Assembly: GCF_011074885.1 (NCBI RefSeq) | Contig: NC_054690.1 | Coordinates: 1,307,001 to 1,371,000 of the forward strand | Source of the DNA: Brettanomyces bruxellensis | Taxonomy: Eukaryota > Ascomycota > Pichiomycetes > Pichiales > Pichiaceae | Direction of reading: 5' to 3' | DNA length: 64,000 nt | Part shown: positions 32,486-42,802 of the stretch, piece by piece | How positions within the stretch are numbered: the stretch's first letter is position 1 | How the letters are laid out: each line of letters starts with the position of its first letter | Position numbers and translations under genes: made by a program | Notes under the pieces: model-generated | Databases searched by the model: none | Told to the model about the DNA's origin: nothing | Seen by the model: only the letters and a program-made list of their open reading frames with translations

Positions 32486-34638
32486 GGCTAAATGTATTGA
32501 GCGTCTGAAAAATTGTAATATAGAGCGTGACTCACAGAACCAGTCAAGTGAGATTTGTATGTAGTAAATTCGAAATTCCCTGTGCAGTTGGTCAAAAAGA
32601 CAAGATATGAGTAGAACAAGCTGTGAGTCCTACCTAAGTAAGTATGGAAAGATCTCTTGACAAAATGGTTACAAAAGATAAGGATGCGAAAAATGTAGCC
32701 ATAAAATGAAGACCAAAGAGAGTCAGAAGTAACAAAAATAGACTCAAATTAACCGGAAATAAGGAAGGAAACGGAACTGAAAATAAGACGATAACGAAAA
32801 GCCTTAGCAAAAGCACAGACTAGTATCGTAGAGGGAACACAGAAAATATACAGTGTATATATGAAGAAAATAAGAAGTAGTTTTTTAGAATCCGAAGGAG
32901 GAGGGAAACGCAAGAGGAAAATGGATAAGTATTTAGTAGCTTTGCATTCGGAGTAAGCGGGACAATAGAAGAATTCGAAACGAGTGCAGACAGCTTAAGA
33001 GAATATATGAGGTATGAACAATCAAACGCAGACTAACTCTGAGATGGAAACTTGTTAATGCATGAAAGTTTCATTGCGGCTGTGGTGTTGCATGATATGC
33101 TTGTCTGCATTGCTGCATTAAAAAAAAAAACATGGCTGTTCCGGTTAGTCAATTAACACAATAGAAGAAAACTGCGAGGGAAAACAAGAGAGCTATTGCC
33201 CCGAGTTTGTGCATCACGATCGGAAATTTTCTGATATGCGATACTTGTTTACCCATTTTATTTATTTATTTTTGCTTTAATTCTTAAAATTTTTTTTCTC
33301 TCACTTTTCCGCTGGCTGTAGCATCTTTCATCTCACGTTTTCCTGCGTCACGAAATTGAAATATATCTAGCAAACAACATTTTCCAAACCCTAAAGACAT
33401 ATTTGTCAGATAGCAAACGAAATACCGGCCAGAAGGAAAAGAAATCATGCTTTCGTACTTTTACTGAAAGAAGAAACAACGCTTATAATATTACATGGCA
33501 TAAATCTAGAGGATACAGTGCATCTAGGTTCAGAACACCTTGCCGATTTCAGCCGGTGATTTTCCTTACTTTGTGTTGGAGGATAGCCTATCCGACTTAT
33601 TTGTAATACGCGAGACTCTTTTTTATTTTGCACATTTGAGGCAGAATTTTTTATCGTAGCGAATCATTCTGATTTTGATTGTGCGGCAACTTTCAGTCTC
33701 ATCTTAATGGCTGAATAGAGGTGGGTGTAAAAAAATGCATGCGTACGGTCTGCAAAGAATATCTACAATAGAAAATTAAACTTGAATTTTTCTTTGTTTT
33801 AATGTCCTTAATACCCCCCGGTTTGCTTTTTTTTTCGGCCACACAACAGCCCATTCGACCGCGTTTAAAAACACCTCTAGAAAACGAGAAGAACAAAGAA
33901 TATCCAGTAAATGTTAGTTTTAGCGCTTAGATCCCAGCTTCAGGTGTTGAAAATGTGGGTACTTTGAGAGCGAACAAAAGGAAACATGCTTAATCGACTT
34001 AACCATTATCTATTTCGGCCAACTATTATTAGAAACATAATGGAACACATGGAATGTAAATTGTACTAACAAAACTACCAGGCACATCTTGAAATTACCA
34101 GATTACACTACACAAGTCACCAGAGAAAGTAGGTTTTGTCCAATGGGTGTGTTTCGTATTCTTGGTTAGAATTTTCTTTACGTGTAGAAATTGACTAGCA
34201 CGCTCACATTTATATTTTTGATACATGTGGACCGTGTGCTGGAAAGCGTAAGTAAGCAGCAATCATGGAAATTCGATTGTCAGGGGTTGTTTCAACACGC
34301 ATGCCATTTTTTATTGTTCCTTTATTATCTACTTTTTAATCTCCGGCTCAATTGTTACAAAATTTGCGAATCCGCTTACGAAGGCGAAAATCTTGGCTTG
34401 TTTTTTATTCAGTTCTTTCATTTCCTTATTGGCTTATTCATATATTTTTTTTTGGATTTTTCTGTGGTGAGGAATCCAGAAGACAGAATGGGGGGTCATA
34501 TATATACATACGTGCATACATATAGACTCAGAGAAGAAGCAACTCAACAGACTGAAGTGAAAAGCTATGAAAATAAAAACATCAGCGTTGTTGCGTGTAC
34601 GTCACAATCAAGCAGAAGCTTCTTTCTTATGTTTGAAC

Positions 34639-34659
34639 ATATACTATGCTATAGTATAT
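34639..34659. repeat. Short perfect inverted repeat (9-bp stem, 3-nt loop)
   Basis: ATATACTAT and its exact reverse complement flank GCT. It lies in the gene desert; its meaning is unknown and it may be chance in AT-rich DNA. Confidence 0.6.
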
Positions 34660-34868
34660 TTGAATACCTGAACACATTCAAAGGAAGGACGTACGGATAA
34701 ACACAATAGGGAATGCTTAACGCTAAATAAATAAATTATCCGATCGTATTCCGTGGGTGCACAGATATTTAAGAAGGAAATTGGTCCGGATTCCAGATGG
34801 ATGTGTATATCACAGAAGAATAGTTAACAAGAAAAAAAAGAAAGAAGTCCTTTGAAGTATTAGGAATA

Positions 34869-35150
34869 ATGGCCAGAGGTAAGACCACCGAATGTCTGCA
34901 TGAAGTGCGTCACGATTTGAAACCCGGATTACGGTTTTGTGTTATCGGTATTAATTCGGGATATCATCAGCCTGCTATATTTTTCCTTAGTCTGGCTTGT
35001 CGCAAAAATTATATTACTGCGCTCCTCAACCAGGCCAGATCGTTTCAAATACAATGTAGAAACTCGTTCTCAAAATTTACGCTATTGTTCGACCTTTCCG
35101 GATTTCTCCTATACGTATATGATCTTATTTTTTCCCCCCTTTATTATTAA
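34869..35150 (+). pseudogene. Possible relic of a TDG/Mug-type mismatch DNA glycosylase
   Basis: A 93-codon frame starting at ATG contains HDLKPGLRFCVIGINSGYH. This resembles the active-site block of the TDG/Mug uracil/thymine DNA glycosylases (typically LKPGLxxxFxGINPGxxS). A weaker echo of the next block, N-x-FW-x-LL-x-x-SG, appears as NSFSKFTLLFDLSGFL. The conserved remainder of the family is absent and the spacing between the two blocks is too long, so an eroded fragment is more likely than a working gene. A chance match is quite possible. Confidence 0.3.
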
Positions 35151-35729
35151 TGCACTCTTGCACGGATTTGCGCCAGTCTGAAAACACTTTAATTCATAAC
35201 GTGGGAAGTACGATTAAATCTTAAACTTCGGTATCAAACCTATCAAGGTCAGTGGAAAAAGAAAAAAGAATATTAAAATTAGACCATATGACCGGTTGAG
35301 CTTTCCAGAATCACTTCGATGGGGATGTATTCATATCACGATAATGAACAAATCAGGGGATGTGTAGTGGCTTATTGACGTACACAGTTAAAAGAGCAGG
35401 GGAAACAGCAATTTTTAAGGAGAAGGAAATTCACATTCAGGGCAGGACGTGTTTCATTTTCGTTTATTGGGCTGAATAACAATTGATTACATTTATGTGA
35501 TCCAGAAGAAAAAGAAATCAGAAAGAAGAATGGACGTAATTTTAGTTAAAAATGTGAACCATTGTCAGAGAGAATTCAGCAAACGAGGAAAGAAAAGGAT
35601 AAAAAACAAGTAAAAGCATAGAGACTGACCCCCCGATTTAGTTTCCTGTAACACCGCTCAATAATAATACCAATAACTTTTATACGGTACGGATTGATGA
35701 AAAAAAAAAGAATATTGCTTCATTCATCA

Positions 35730-36080
35730 CTAATGAGATACTTCCTTTAATATTTCCGACGGAGGATTGATTTGATCACTTGAAACTTCCCCCGGATACG
35801 GATCGGCATATGCAATAATTTCATTATTTTCTTAATAAATTTCGGTGGGAATGTAAACAATGACACTGTCTTTTGATGGATCGGGATATGCCCGCCTATA
35901 AGGGCTAATTAGAAGGCTGCCTGAACCATTAAAATACCGAAATTATTGTACACACACAAAAATAAACTTCAAATACTAGAGGGATTTGGAATGCAATGTG
36001 TGATAAGGGAAGGAAAAAATAATAAAAAATCCCGCCAAGTTAAGCTGGGCACTGCTGTTCGTGGGATTTGCAGACATCAT
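35730..36080 (-). pseudogene. Degenerate coding relic with two Tyr/Asp/Pro repeat units
   Basis: On the minus strand, from about 35939 down to a stop at 35730, one frame reads as strongly protein-like sequence: YFNGSGSLLISPYRR, then two related units, AYPDPSKDSVIVYIPTEIY and AYADPYPGEVSSDQINPPSE. The units align on AYxDP and PxEI. An in-frame TAA (35832-35834) sits where the second unit has a Lys codon. Upstream, in another frame, ATG at 36080/36077 opens MSANPTNSSAQLNLAG, which looks like a protein N-terminus. The simplest view is a small inactivated gene with a nonsense codon and frame damage. An unrecognised intron is the alternative. The family is unknown. Confidence 0.35.
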
Positions 36081-38473
36081 TATTGGGAGACCTAACAATC
36101 CATTTGATCTATAATGCGGGAAAATACAGATATTGCAGAAATCACCAGATCAACAATGTAAAATGCAGGAGAGAGCATATAAGCGTGCAAAAGGCTGCGT
36201 TACATTATTCTATTTTTTTGTGTATTATACGATCAATAATAAAGCAAAAATCATTTCCGTCATTGGAGAGAGGGGGGGGGGAAAGGAAAAAGCGTTACAA
36301 AAGATATGAAAAAGAAATCAAAGGGGGATACAAATGAATAATAAGAATGTGAGATGGTAACCTGAAAAGTGAAAATAGAATACGATTCATCATAAATAGG
36401 CATTAGAGATTGGATAGAATCACAAAAAAGAGAATAGTAAAGCATGCAATTGTAGTTTGCGATGACGAAAATGCAGCAATAAGAAATTTTTGCAGCAAAC
36501 ACAATTATCAACTTGAATTCAGAGGTACGTTGATGATATACTTTGCCGCCTAAAATTTGGCAGAAGGTGTTCTGGGTACTGGAAAATGTGGGTGAAAATC
36601 GCAGGCTAGATTAACAAAAAAATTTTTTTGGTTACTAAATTTACAACTCGGGGAAATTAACACGTAACAATTAACAAATTATGGCCCAGCGAAAATTACA
36701 CAATAGAGAATTCCATATTTAAAAGTCAATATATGCAGGATCGTGTATGTAATAACTGTGTTATATTCCCGATGGTGTGCTTCTTTTTCACATGAGGCAG
36801 TGCGGAACAAAAGAAACGAAAAAGAAGAATTTGAACAAGTGCAAAATAATTACACAAACGAGATTGAAAATGGAGAAAATTAAAGACCATACATAATTTT
36901 TGTTTCAGTTGCGTTTCCATGGAGAGCGGCGTTTACGAAAAAAATATTCACAGTTCAATCCAATACCGGAAATAATGCCGGGATACGAAATAAATGTCCG
37001 CCTTTTATTGTTTAACTTTCTGGGCTAAGTATGATTTCGTATTTCGAGCTTAAACTTATTTAATTTTATATTTGCTGGGTGTGGAAATGCTTGTTTTAGC
37101 CGGCTCGCTGTGAATTGAAACCTTACAAGAATGTTATATTGAAGATCTTGAGAAGTTAGATGGGGAAATGTTATCGTAGATCGGGATTCCAATGATGAAA
37201 ATATACATACATAATGCACTGCATAAAACATTCCTTGAGTATAAGAAGAGATTAAAGTTGCCCATGCAAGGTTGACTACATCAGAATTATGCTTTTATAA
37301 AAAATAAAGGGTAACAACTGAAATAATATTATTACTTTGCGTATGTTATATTTCTGTCACATGCTGAAACCGACGTTATGGGGCTTAGGTGTTGGGATGT
37401 CAAGAAAACAAGAACGGTCATGGGAAAAAGTTATCAAATAATATATATATTCTTTGTAGTTGTTGTAACGACGGGAAATATTAGTTTTATCAGGTTTGAA
37501 GATCTAGTTTTCAGTACCAATCGCACCCAGCCACTGAACTCGCAAAATCACAAGAATCGGTATTTTCTTTTTTTATTGCTGTTGCTTTTGCTGAAACTAT
37601 TATATTTGAACAATAAATGTGAAACTTGTTTGTCTGAAGACGAATTTGGAATTGAGGCTGTTTTTGACGCATTTTTAATAATTTCGGCCAATATCTCTTA
37701 AAGTAGATGACCAACTACTTTGAAGCAAATCGTTGTATTTTAACGACTTATTTTATGATTGTAGTCAAAATAAATTATCCCGTTTAGCCTTGACATGTTG
37801 CTATGACTAGAATCCGTAGAAACAGTCTTTAACTTTATTTTTGAAAAACTGATGTTTCATATATCAGCTTTCTTAAACTATAATAGCAATATTGGTTCTC
37901 GTATTTCAAAACTATATTTCAGGTGATATATATCAGCGGAGTCCGGCTTCAATTACATCATACGCTTTGCTTTATGGTGAGCAAGGTTCTTTGGGGTTCG
38001 AACTGGATGTGAGAAATAAATTATGTTATGCTGATTGGATGGATATTCGTTCTAAATGCATATTAGCTTTGAGTTAAACCTAAATCGCCTCAAAGAAGGA
38101 CTAAACTTCTGAATAGCCTTTCCACTTTTGAAAAGGCCACATAGAAAAGCTTATATTTCTTTATGTGAGCACGAAATGTAGACTCAGCTTGAATGCTACC
38201 CGGATCAATTGCTGGGTACCTCAGAAATGGGGAAAGATAGGGGCATGAATTTGAAAATCCTGGATTTTCAAAAGCAAAAGCAAGCGGCTAAAGTCGGATT
38301 CAATTCCAAAATACGCAAGAATCCGATGAAAAAAGATAGCTATATATATTGGCTGGAGATTACTTGAGTTTCGTGCTCTATTAAACATCCAAGAAGTATT
38401 TGAAGTCTACTCTTTCGCTAATACGATGAATCATAAAACCGTTTCAACTAGTACGATGTATAATTCTGCATAC

Positions 38474-38475
<2 letters not shown>

Positions 38476-38504
<29 letters not shown>
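38476..38504 (+). repeat. Poly-T tract (T29) before GTB1
   Basis: Twenty-nine consecutive T's followed directly by CAG, 115 bases before the GTB1 start. It probably acts as a nucleosome-excluding promoter element. The T-run plus CAG also resembles a 3' splice site, but no branch site is evident. Confidence 0.85.
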
Positions 38505-38619
38505 CAGCCTCATCTCTCTGGGTTAGTAAAAAGAAAAAAGAACGTTGACATGAATTGCTTAAATATATTGTTGACTCCATTTCGCAAACTTCTGCATTTT
38601 CGTGTTAGGAATTGTGAAA

Positions 38620-40098
38620 ATGAACTTTGTGCTTGTAGGTATATTGTGCGGACTTTCAGTGGTGCGGTCAGAGGAGGTGAGAGGAGTGGACCCAAAGTTA
38701 ATTGATAGATATACACCAGATGCAGATGGATTTTTTCATTGCTTGAATGATTCATCAATTAGAATCCCATTCAATCGAGTCAATGATAATTACTGTGATT
38801 GTCCGGATGGCTCAGATGAACCAGGTACATCGGCATGTGCAAATGGCCGATTTTATTGCCGGAATATAGGATTTAAAGGTAATTACATTCCTTCTGCATG
38901 GGTAGATGATGGAATTTGTGATTATGATTTATGTTGTGATGGTTCGGAAGAAAAATCAGGAAAATGCGAAAATAGATGCCAGGAGTACAACAGGAAGTAT
39001 GAGCAAGAAAGAAAGAGGAATAATATGATGGTTGATAAGGGGCTTAAAGTGAAAAGGAAGATAATTGAAGCCTCGCGAAAGAAGCACAAACTTCTAAAAG
39101 AACAGGTGTCAATGCTCATCGAGGAACAGACTAAGGTACAAAGTAAATTGCACACTTTACAGGAGCAAAGTAAGAAGATGAATACAGAGAACAGAAAAGC
39201 TGTTGATGAGGCATTTATGGGATATGAGGAGAAGCTAAAGAATATAAGTGAGAAGGCGGATATTCAGGACAAAAAGGTGAATGAGCTCGAGACAAGACTT
39301 TTTAATTTGGAGCAAGCCCTTGAAACTATGGTTAAGGAGTACAACCACAATTTCAACGACCCTGCAGTGAAAAGAGCTGCGAAAATATTTCAGGACTATG
39401 CGGCGAACCAAGAAATTTTGAAGGAGGAGGAAATACGAAACCCGGACACTCTTAATGGTGAATTTCAAAGTTTAGAGAAACTATTTGCCGAATCAAAGAT
39501 GTCTGTTGCGGAATTACAGAGGCAATCCACGCAGTCTTTATCCGTGAGAAGAGCCGGATGGAACAAACGGTTTAAAGCAACCATTGTGAACATGGTAGAT
39601 TCATTTTTAGGCGTTCAAAGCAAGAAAAGTGTACAGGATACAACTGAGATGGATATGGAAACTGTGGAGAAAGAAGTTGAGGAGGCAGAAAAGCGTGCAG
39701 AAGAGCTTAAGAGCACACTAGAACAGAAACAGAAAGAACTGGGAAAAGTATACGGGCCTGAGGATATTTTACGGTCGAAAGATGATTGCATCGAGAAAAA
39801 GCTTGGAGATTATGTTTACAGGATGTGCTTTATAGGGGAATTTGTGCAAAAAGATAGGAACAGTCGTGGAGTTAGAGTTGGAAGCTACGAATCAGCAGAG
39901 TATGATGATGAGCAACAACAGTTGGTGATTAAGTATGGAGGAGGTGAAAAATGCTGGAATGGACCGAAAAGATCGGCAGAAGTGAGAGCAAGCTGTGGAG
40001 ATAAGGATGAAATTCTATTTGTTAGTGAGCCTGAGAAGTGCTCGTATATCTTTGAGATGAGGTCGCCAATGGCATGTACAGAAAGCCAGAAATACTAA
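38620..40098 (+). CDS. GTB1: Glucosidase II beta subunit (PRKCSH/Gtb1)
   Basis: 492 residues from the ATG at 38620, giving a signal peptide (MNFVLVGILCGLSVVRS). Two LDL-receptor-like Cys modules follow (NDNYCDCPDGSDEPGTSAC and DDGICDYDLCCDGSEE), then a long charged coiled coil (about 125-375). A C-terminal MRH domain (about 390-485) has paired cysteines in DCIEKKLGDYVYRMC, GEKCWNG and EKCSYIFE. The protein partners the catalytic alpha subunit in the ER lumen to trim glucose from N-glycans; the MRH domain recognises mannose. There is no HDEL-type signal at the end (ESQKY), so retention would depend on the partner. It converges on PTC7 with 4 bases between stops. Confidence 0.9.
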   Translation: MNFVLVGILCGLSVVRSEEVRGVDPKLIDRYTPDADGFFHCLNDSSIRIPFNRVNDNYCDCPDGSDEPGTSACANGRFYCRNIGFKGNYIPSAWVDDGICDYDLCCDGSEEKSGKCENRCQEYNRKYEQERKRNNMMVDKGLKVKRKIIEASRKKHKLLKEQVSMLIEEQTKVQSKLHTLQEQSKKMNTENRKAVDEAFMGYEEKLKNISEKADIQDKKVNELETRLFNLEQALETMVKEYNHNFNDPAVKRAAKIFQDYAANQEILKEEEIRNPDTLNGEFQSLEKLFAESKMSVAELQRQSTQSLSVRRAGWNKRFKATIVNMVDSFLGVQSKKSVQDTTEMDMETVEKEVEEAEKRAEELKSTLEQKQKELGKVYGPEDILRSKDDCIEKKLGDYVYRMCFIGEFVQKDRNSRGVRVGSYESAEYDDEQQQLVIKYGGGEKCWNGPKRSAEVRASCGDKDEILFVSEPEKCSYIFEMRSPMACTESQKY

Positions 40099-40102
40099 TT
40101 AC

Positions 40103-41446
40103 TCAGGCTTTAACATACATCATGACAGCTGTAATATCATCGGGCTTACCTCCTATGTAATGCTGGCCGGTAGCCTTTGACAGCCTTTGCGAAAACACAC
40201 TGCTGAAATTTGGGTTGTTTGCAAGAGTAACCGTTTGGTCAACAAGAGACTTATTGACTTTTGAAATTGCTCGTTGCGGGTCCGATGCACTCAACAATGC
40301 ATCGTTCAAATATATCTCTATATCCTGAGGACTAATATTGTCTATCATTCCGTCGGTGCTGAAAATCACGACATCTTCAGGTTGAAGTTTGACACTATAG
40401 GAATCAGCATCGGCAGGAACGTTTCGGAGAAAGCCGGAGCCTTTCTTCTTGGCGTTCTGAATCATCTCATCCGGGATGATGGAAAGCTGGTATGGTGCAT
40501 TAAAATAATACACCTGCTCCTTCGATTCATAGAAGCACTTATATCTTCCATTTTCCTGCTTTCTGAAAATGCCAAACCAGGAATCTCCGAGGTTTAGGGC
40601 TGTGAAAGCCATCGCTTTGGAATCAACTATGCCAAATGAGGCAGTTGTGGATCCAACCTGCACCCGCCCGCTTTTCTGGACAGATTCAAATGCTATTTCT
40701 AGAATATCCGATATTGGCAAACTTGGATCAGTTAAATACTCCTTTGTTATCGCTCTCGAAAGCTCCCTGCTGATTGCACTCGAGTCATAACCTTGCTCAG
40801 ACCACCCTCCAACACCATCTAGTACACCAATCATGACACCAGAGTCACTTGCCGCACAAACGTAGTTGTCCTCACCAGTCGGCGAGGTCGTCGCGTCGAT
40901 CGACGCAGCATCGACGGTGCCCGGCTCGTAGATTGTATTTTTCATGCCGGATTGTGCTCTTTGGCGTGTCATCTTCTTGAATTCAGCAACGAAGCCACCT
41001 TCGTCTGATTTCTTGCTGCCGAGTCTATCCTTTGGGTTGTATGCAACAGAGACAGTGAACTGGGATGCACAATCGACAAATTTTTTGGTGAATTGCTGGC
41101 CGTTTTTAAAAGAACGGTAGTACTTGAAAGCTTCCTCTGAAAAGTGACTGGAGGTGGAAATTCCACGAGATTGTTGGAAGAAAAAGCCTTTTGACAGGTT
41201 CGCTACCGTTGGAGACGTGTGCAGAGATGTATTTGAATGGAAAACACCATAATTGGGAATACCAGAGTCCAAACAAGGGCTTGATGTGATAGATGATGAT
41301 ACCGGACGTGCTTTTGAAGCAAAGAAAAATGCTGACTTACTTTGGGAAGCAAGCATCCGTACAGGACACGACATGGACATATGTTTGTTTGTGTAAGAGA
41401 GACAGGATGAGCAGAGGATAAAAATAAGGCATAAGAAAAATATCAT
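40103..41446 (-). CDS. PTC7: PP2C-type mitochondrial protein phosphatase Ptc7
   Basis: 447 residues from ATG 41446. The PP2C core is intact: DGVGGWSEQG (metal-binding Asp), GDSWFGIFR, STDGMIDNIS and the terminal metal site GGKPDDITAVM. Ptc7 dephosphorylates mitochondrial proteins, including the coenzyme Q factor Coq7. The N-terminus has two layers. The first ATG gives a hydrophobic helix (FFLCLIFILCSSCL). Downstream in-frame ATGs give basic, Ser-rich sequence typical of a mitochondrial presequence (MLASQSKSAFFFASKARP). In S. cerevisiae two Ptc7 forms, one with a membrane helix, arise from intron retention; here alternative starts might do the same. No intron signals were found. A GCGTCGATCGACGC palindrome lies inside the gene (40893-40906). 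Confidence 0.9.
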   Translation of the reverse strand: MIFFLCLIFILCSSCLSYTNKHMSMSCPVRMLASQSKSAFFFASKARPVSSSITSSPCLDSGIPNYGVFHSNTSLHTSPTVANLSKGFFFQQSRGISTSSHFSEEAFKYYRSFKNGQQFTKKFVDCASQFTVSVAYNPKDRLGSKKSDEGGFVAEFKKMTRQRAQSGMKNTIYEPGTVDAASIDATTSPTGEDNYVCAASDSGVMIGVLDGVGGWSEQGYDSSAISRELSRAITKEYLTDPSLPISDILEIAFESVQKSGRVQVGSTTASFGIVDSKAMAFTALNLGDSWFGIFRKQENGRYKCFYESKEQVYYFNAPYQLSIIPDEMIQNAKKKGSGFLRNVPADADSYSVKLQPEDVVIFSTDGMIDNISPQDIEIYLNDALLSASDPQRAISKVNKSLVDQTVTLANNPNFSSVFSQRLSKATGQHYIGGKPDDITAVMMYVKA

Positions 41447-42137
41447 TAGTGTATCCAAAGACTAGTAAAGGAAGTAAGAAGAGTTGAAACTGAAGCGGGA
41501 ATTTGGAGAAAGAGCAGGTAGACTATAAAATGCAGCCAAAAAAAAATAAAAAAAAATAAAAAAATAAAAAAATGAAGTTTGGAATTGAAAATTTCATCCG
41601 GGGGTGGGGAAAATTTAATCAGGGGGCTGATGCCTGACAGACGGGGCTGTGAAGAAAGAATTTGCTTTGCGGCAATAGGTAATAAGAAAACACATAGTAA
41701 ATACAATATTTTAACTTTATCTACAAAGTTCTTACAGCAGGATAATGATACAAATACTGCCATAACGAACATTCTTGAGCACAACTTGAAGCCGGAGTCA
41801 ATTTACTTATTTAGCTACCAGGATGGGTTAGCGCTTCTCTTAAATAATACCACTTATGACTCGAAGGTATAGATATGTAGTGATTTATTGGAATATATGA
41901 AACACCATTTTAAATATAACAGATGAATAAAACAAGGAAGGAGGTGGTGAAGGGAAGGATGTTCCCACCAATAGAGGATCGTATAGTTAACTTAACACAT
42001 ACCAAACTCCAGATTCTTCAGTATGCTTTTATTTCCATTACGGCAATATGAACAAGTGTGCGAAATGCGGTGGCTACTCACAGCTTAAAGCTGGCCACAC
42101 CCAATCAGCAGTAATTTCCATTCTCATTGCCTCAATT
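41447..42137. promoter_or_regulatory. Intergenic PTC7-TIM11
   Basis: Holds the PTC7 promoter and TIM11 terminator. A plus-strand frame ending at 41872 (QQDNDTNTAITNILEHNL onward) looks somewhat protein-like. It is preceded by an ATAG/GTAATA donor-like and a TTCTTACAG acceptor-like sequence (about 41677 and 41739), but no canonical branch site is present. It is not annotated as a gene. Confidence 0.35.
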
Positions 42138-42416
42138 TCATGCTTTAGCAGATTCTAATGTCTTAAGAGTATCCTCAATTGCCTTTCCCCAATCCAAATC
42201 TTTGCTTTCCCAATCAATTTTACCCGCCTTATCGATCTTCACTTGATGCTGAAGCTGCCACTCCTTCTTTGCTTCATTAATGAGTTTTTGCTTTTGAGCG
42301 GCCTTCTGCTCTTCTATCTCTCTTTTTCCTTGGCTTTTAAGATTTTTGTCATGAACAAATCCATACACAAGACCAGAGCCCAAGGCAAAGTATCTAAGCA
42401 CGTTAAGAGTCGTCAT
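42138..42416 (-). CDS. TIM11: F1Fo-ATP synthase subunit e (Tim11/Atp21)
   Basis: 92 residues. The N-terminus, MTTLNVLRYFALGSGLVYGF, closely follows yeast subunit e and keeps the GxxxG dimer motif (Gly15 and Gly19) in its single membrane helix. A charged coiled-coil tail faces the intermembrane space. It sits in the inner mitochondrial membrane and, with subunit g, supports ATP synthase dimers and crista shape. Its length matches the family (about 96 residues). Confidence 0.93.
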   Translation of the reverse strand: MTTLNVLRYFALGSGLVYGFVHDKNLKSQGKREIEEQKAAQKQKLINEAKKEWQLQHQVKIDKAGKIDWESKDLDWGKAIEDTLKTLESAKA

Positions 42417-42802
42417 TCTGATGCTAATATTAGATTATGCAAAGTCTGTGTATTCAGATTTCTTCGCTCTACAATTGAATCTTGATATACCGTCTATCTT
42501 CACATATATTTCTTGTATTATCTTTTTTATTTTATTTTATTTTTTTTCTTCCTCTGCTTTTTTGCTTTTCTCCAATAAAAACCCAGCTGTTTTCTCACAA
42601 CCTTATTTTTTTTTAAGGAAAAACTCGCGCGCATACCTTACGTAAGCATTTTTTTAGCTTTTCCAGGACCACACTTTATATGATTAAGTAACATAAGAAT
42701 ATAAGAACCAGCCCACCACCTATTATACATATACTACCTACTGTTCAAATTCTAAAGAACTCACATGCAATTTTCGTATATATATACACAAACTCACAAG
42801 TA
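42417..42802. promoter_or_regulatory. TIM11 promoter and NMD2 3' region
   Basis: T-rich, with no open frame of interest. No specific motif is identified. Confidence 0.45.

Larger units (their letters stand above)
32486..38619. other. 6.1-kb gene desert
   Basis: This is the longest stretch without a credible intact gene in the window. It is AT-rich with many homopolymer tracts. It separates the Zn2Cys6 gene (5' end at 32485) from GTB1. Two short possible gene relics are listed separately (34869-35150 and 35730-36080). The rest could be a long promoter for the regulator, as seen for some yeast transcription-factor genes, a non-coding RNA locus, or an eroded gene region. None can be shown from sequence alone. 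Confidence 0.5.

Noticed and set aside
34064..34081. TACTAAC followed by CAG, suggesting an intron end in the gene desert
   Set aside because: No protein-like exon follows and no matching donor was seen; such a 7-mer is expected several times by chance in 64 kb of AT-rich DNA.
34191..34700. 169-codon plus-strand frame in the desert
   Set aside because: Composition is that of T-rich non-coding DNA (long Phe/Leu/Tyr runs) with no domain.
34869..34885. ATGGCCAGAG/GTAAGA, which looks like the tiny first exon of a ribosomal protein gene such as RPS4
   Set aside because: No second exon encoding RPS4 or another ribosomal protein was found downstream.
37378..37701. 107-codon plus-strand frame
   Set aside because: Hydrophobic low-complexity reading of T-rich DNA without recognisable features.
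37995..38005. GGTTCGAACT resembling a tRNA B box
   Set aside because: Flanking sequence does not fold into a cloverleaf on either strand.
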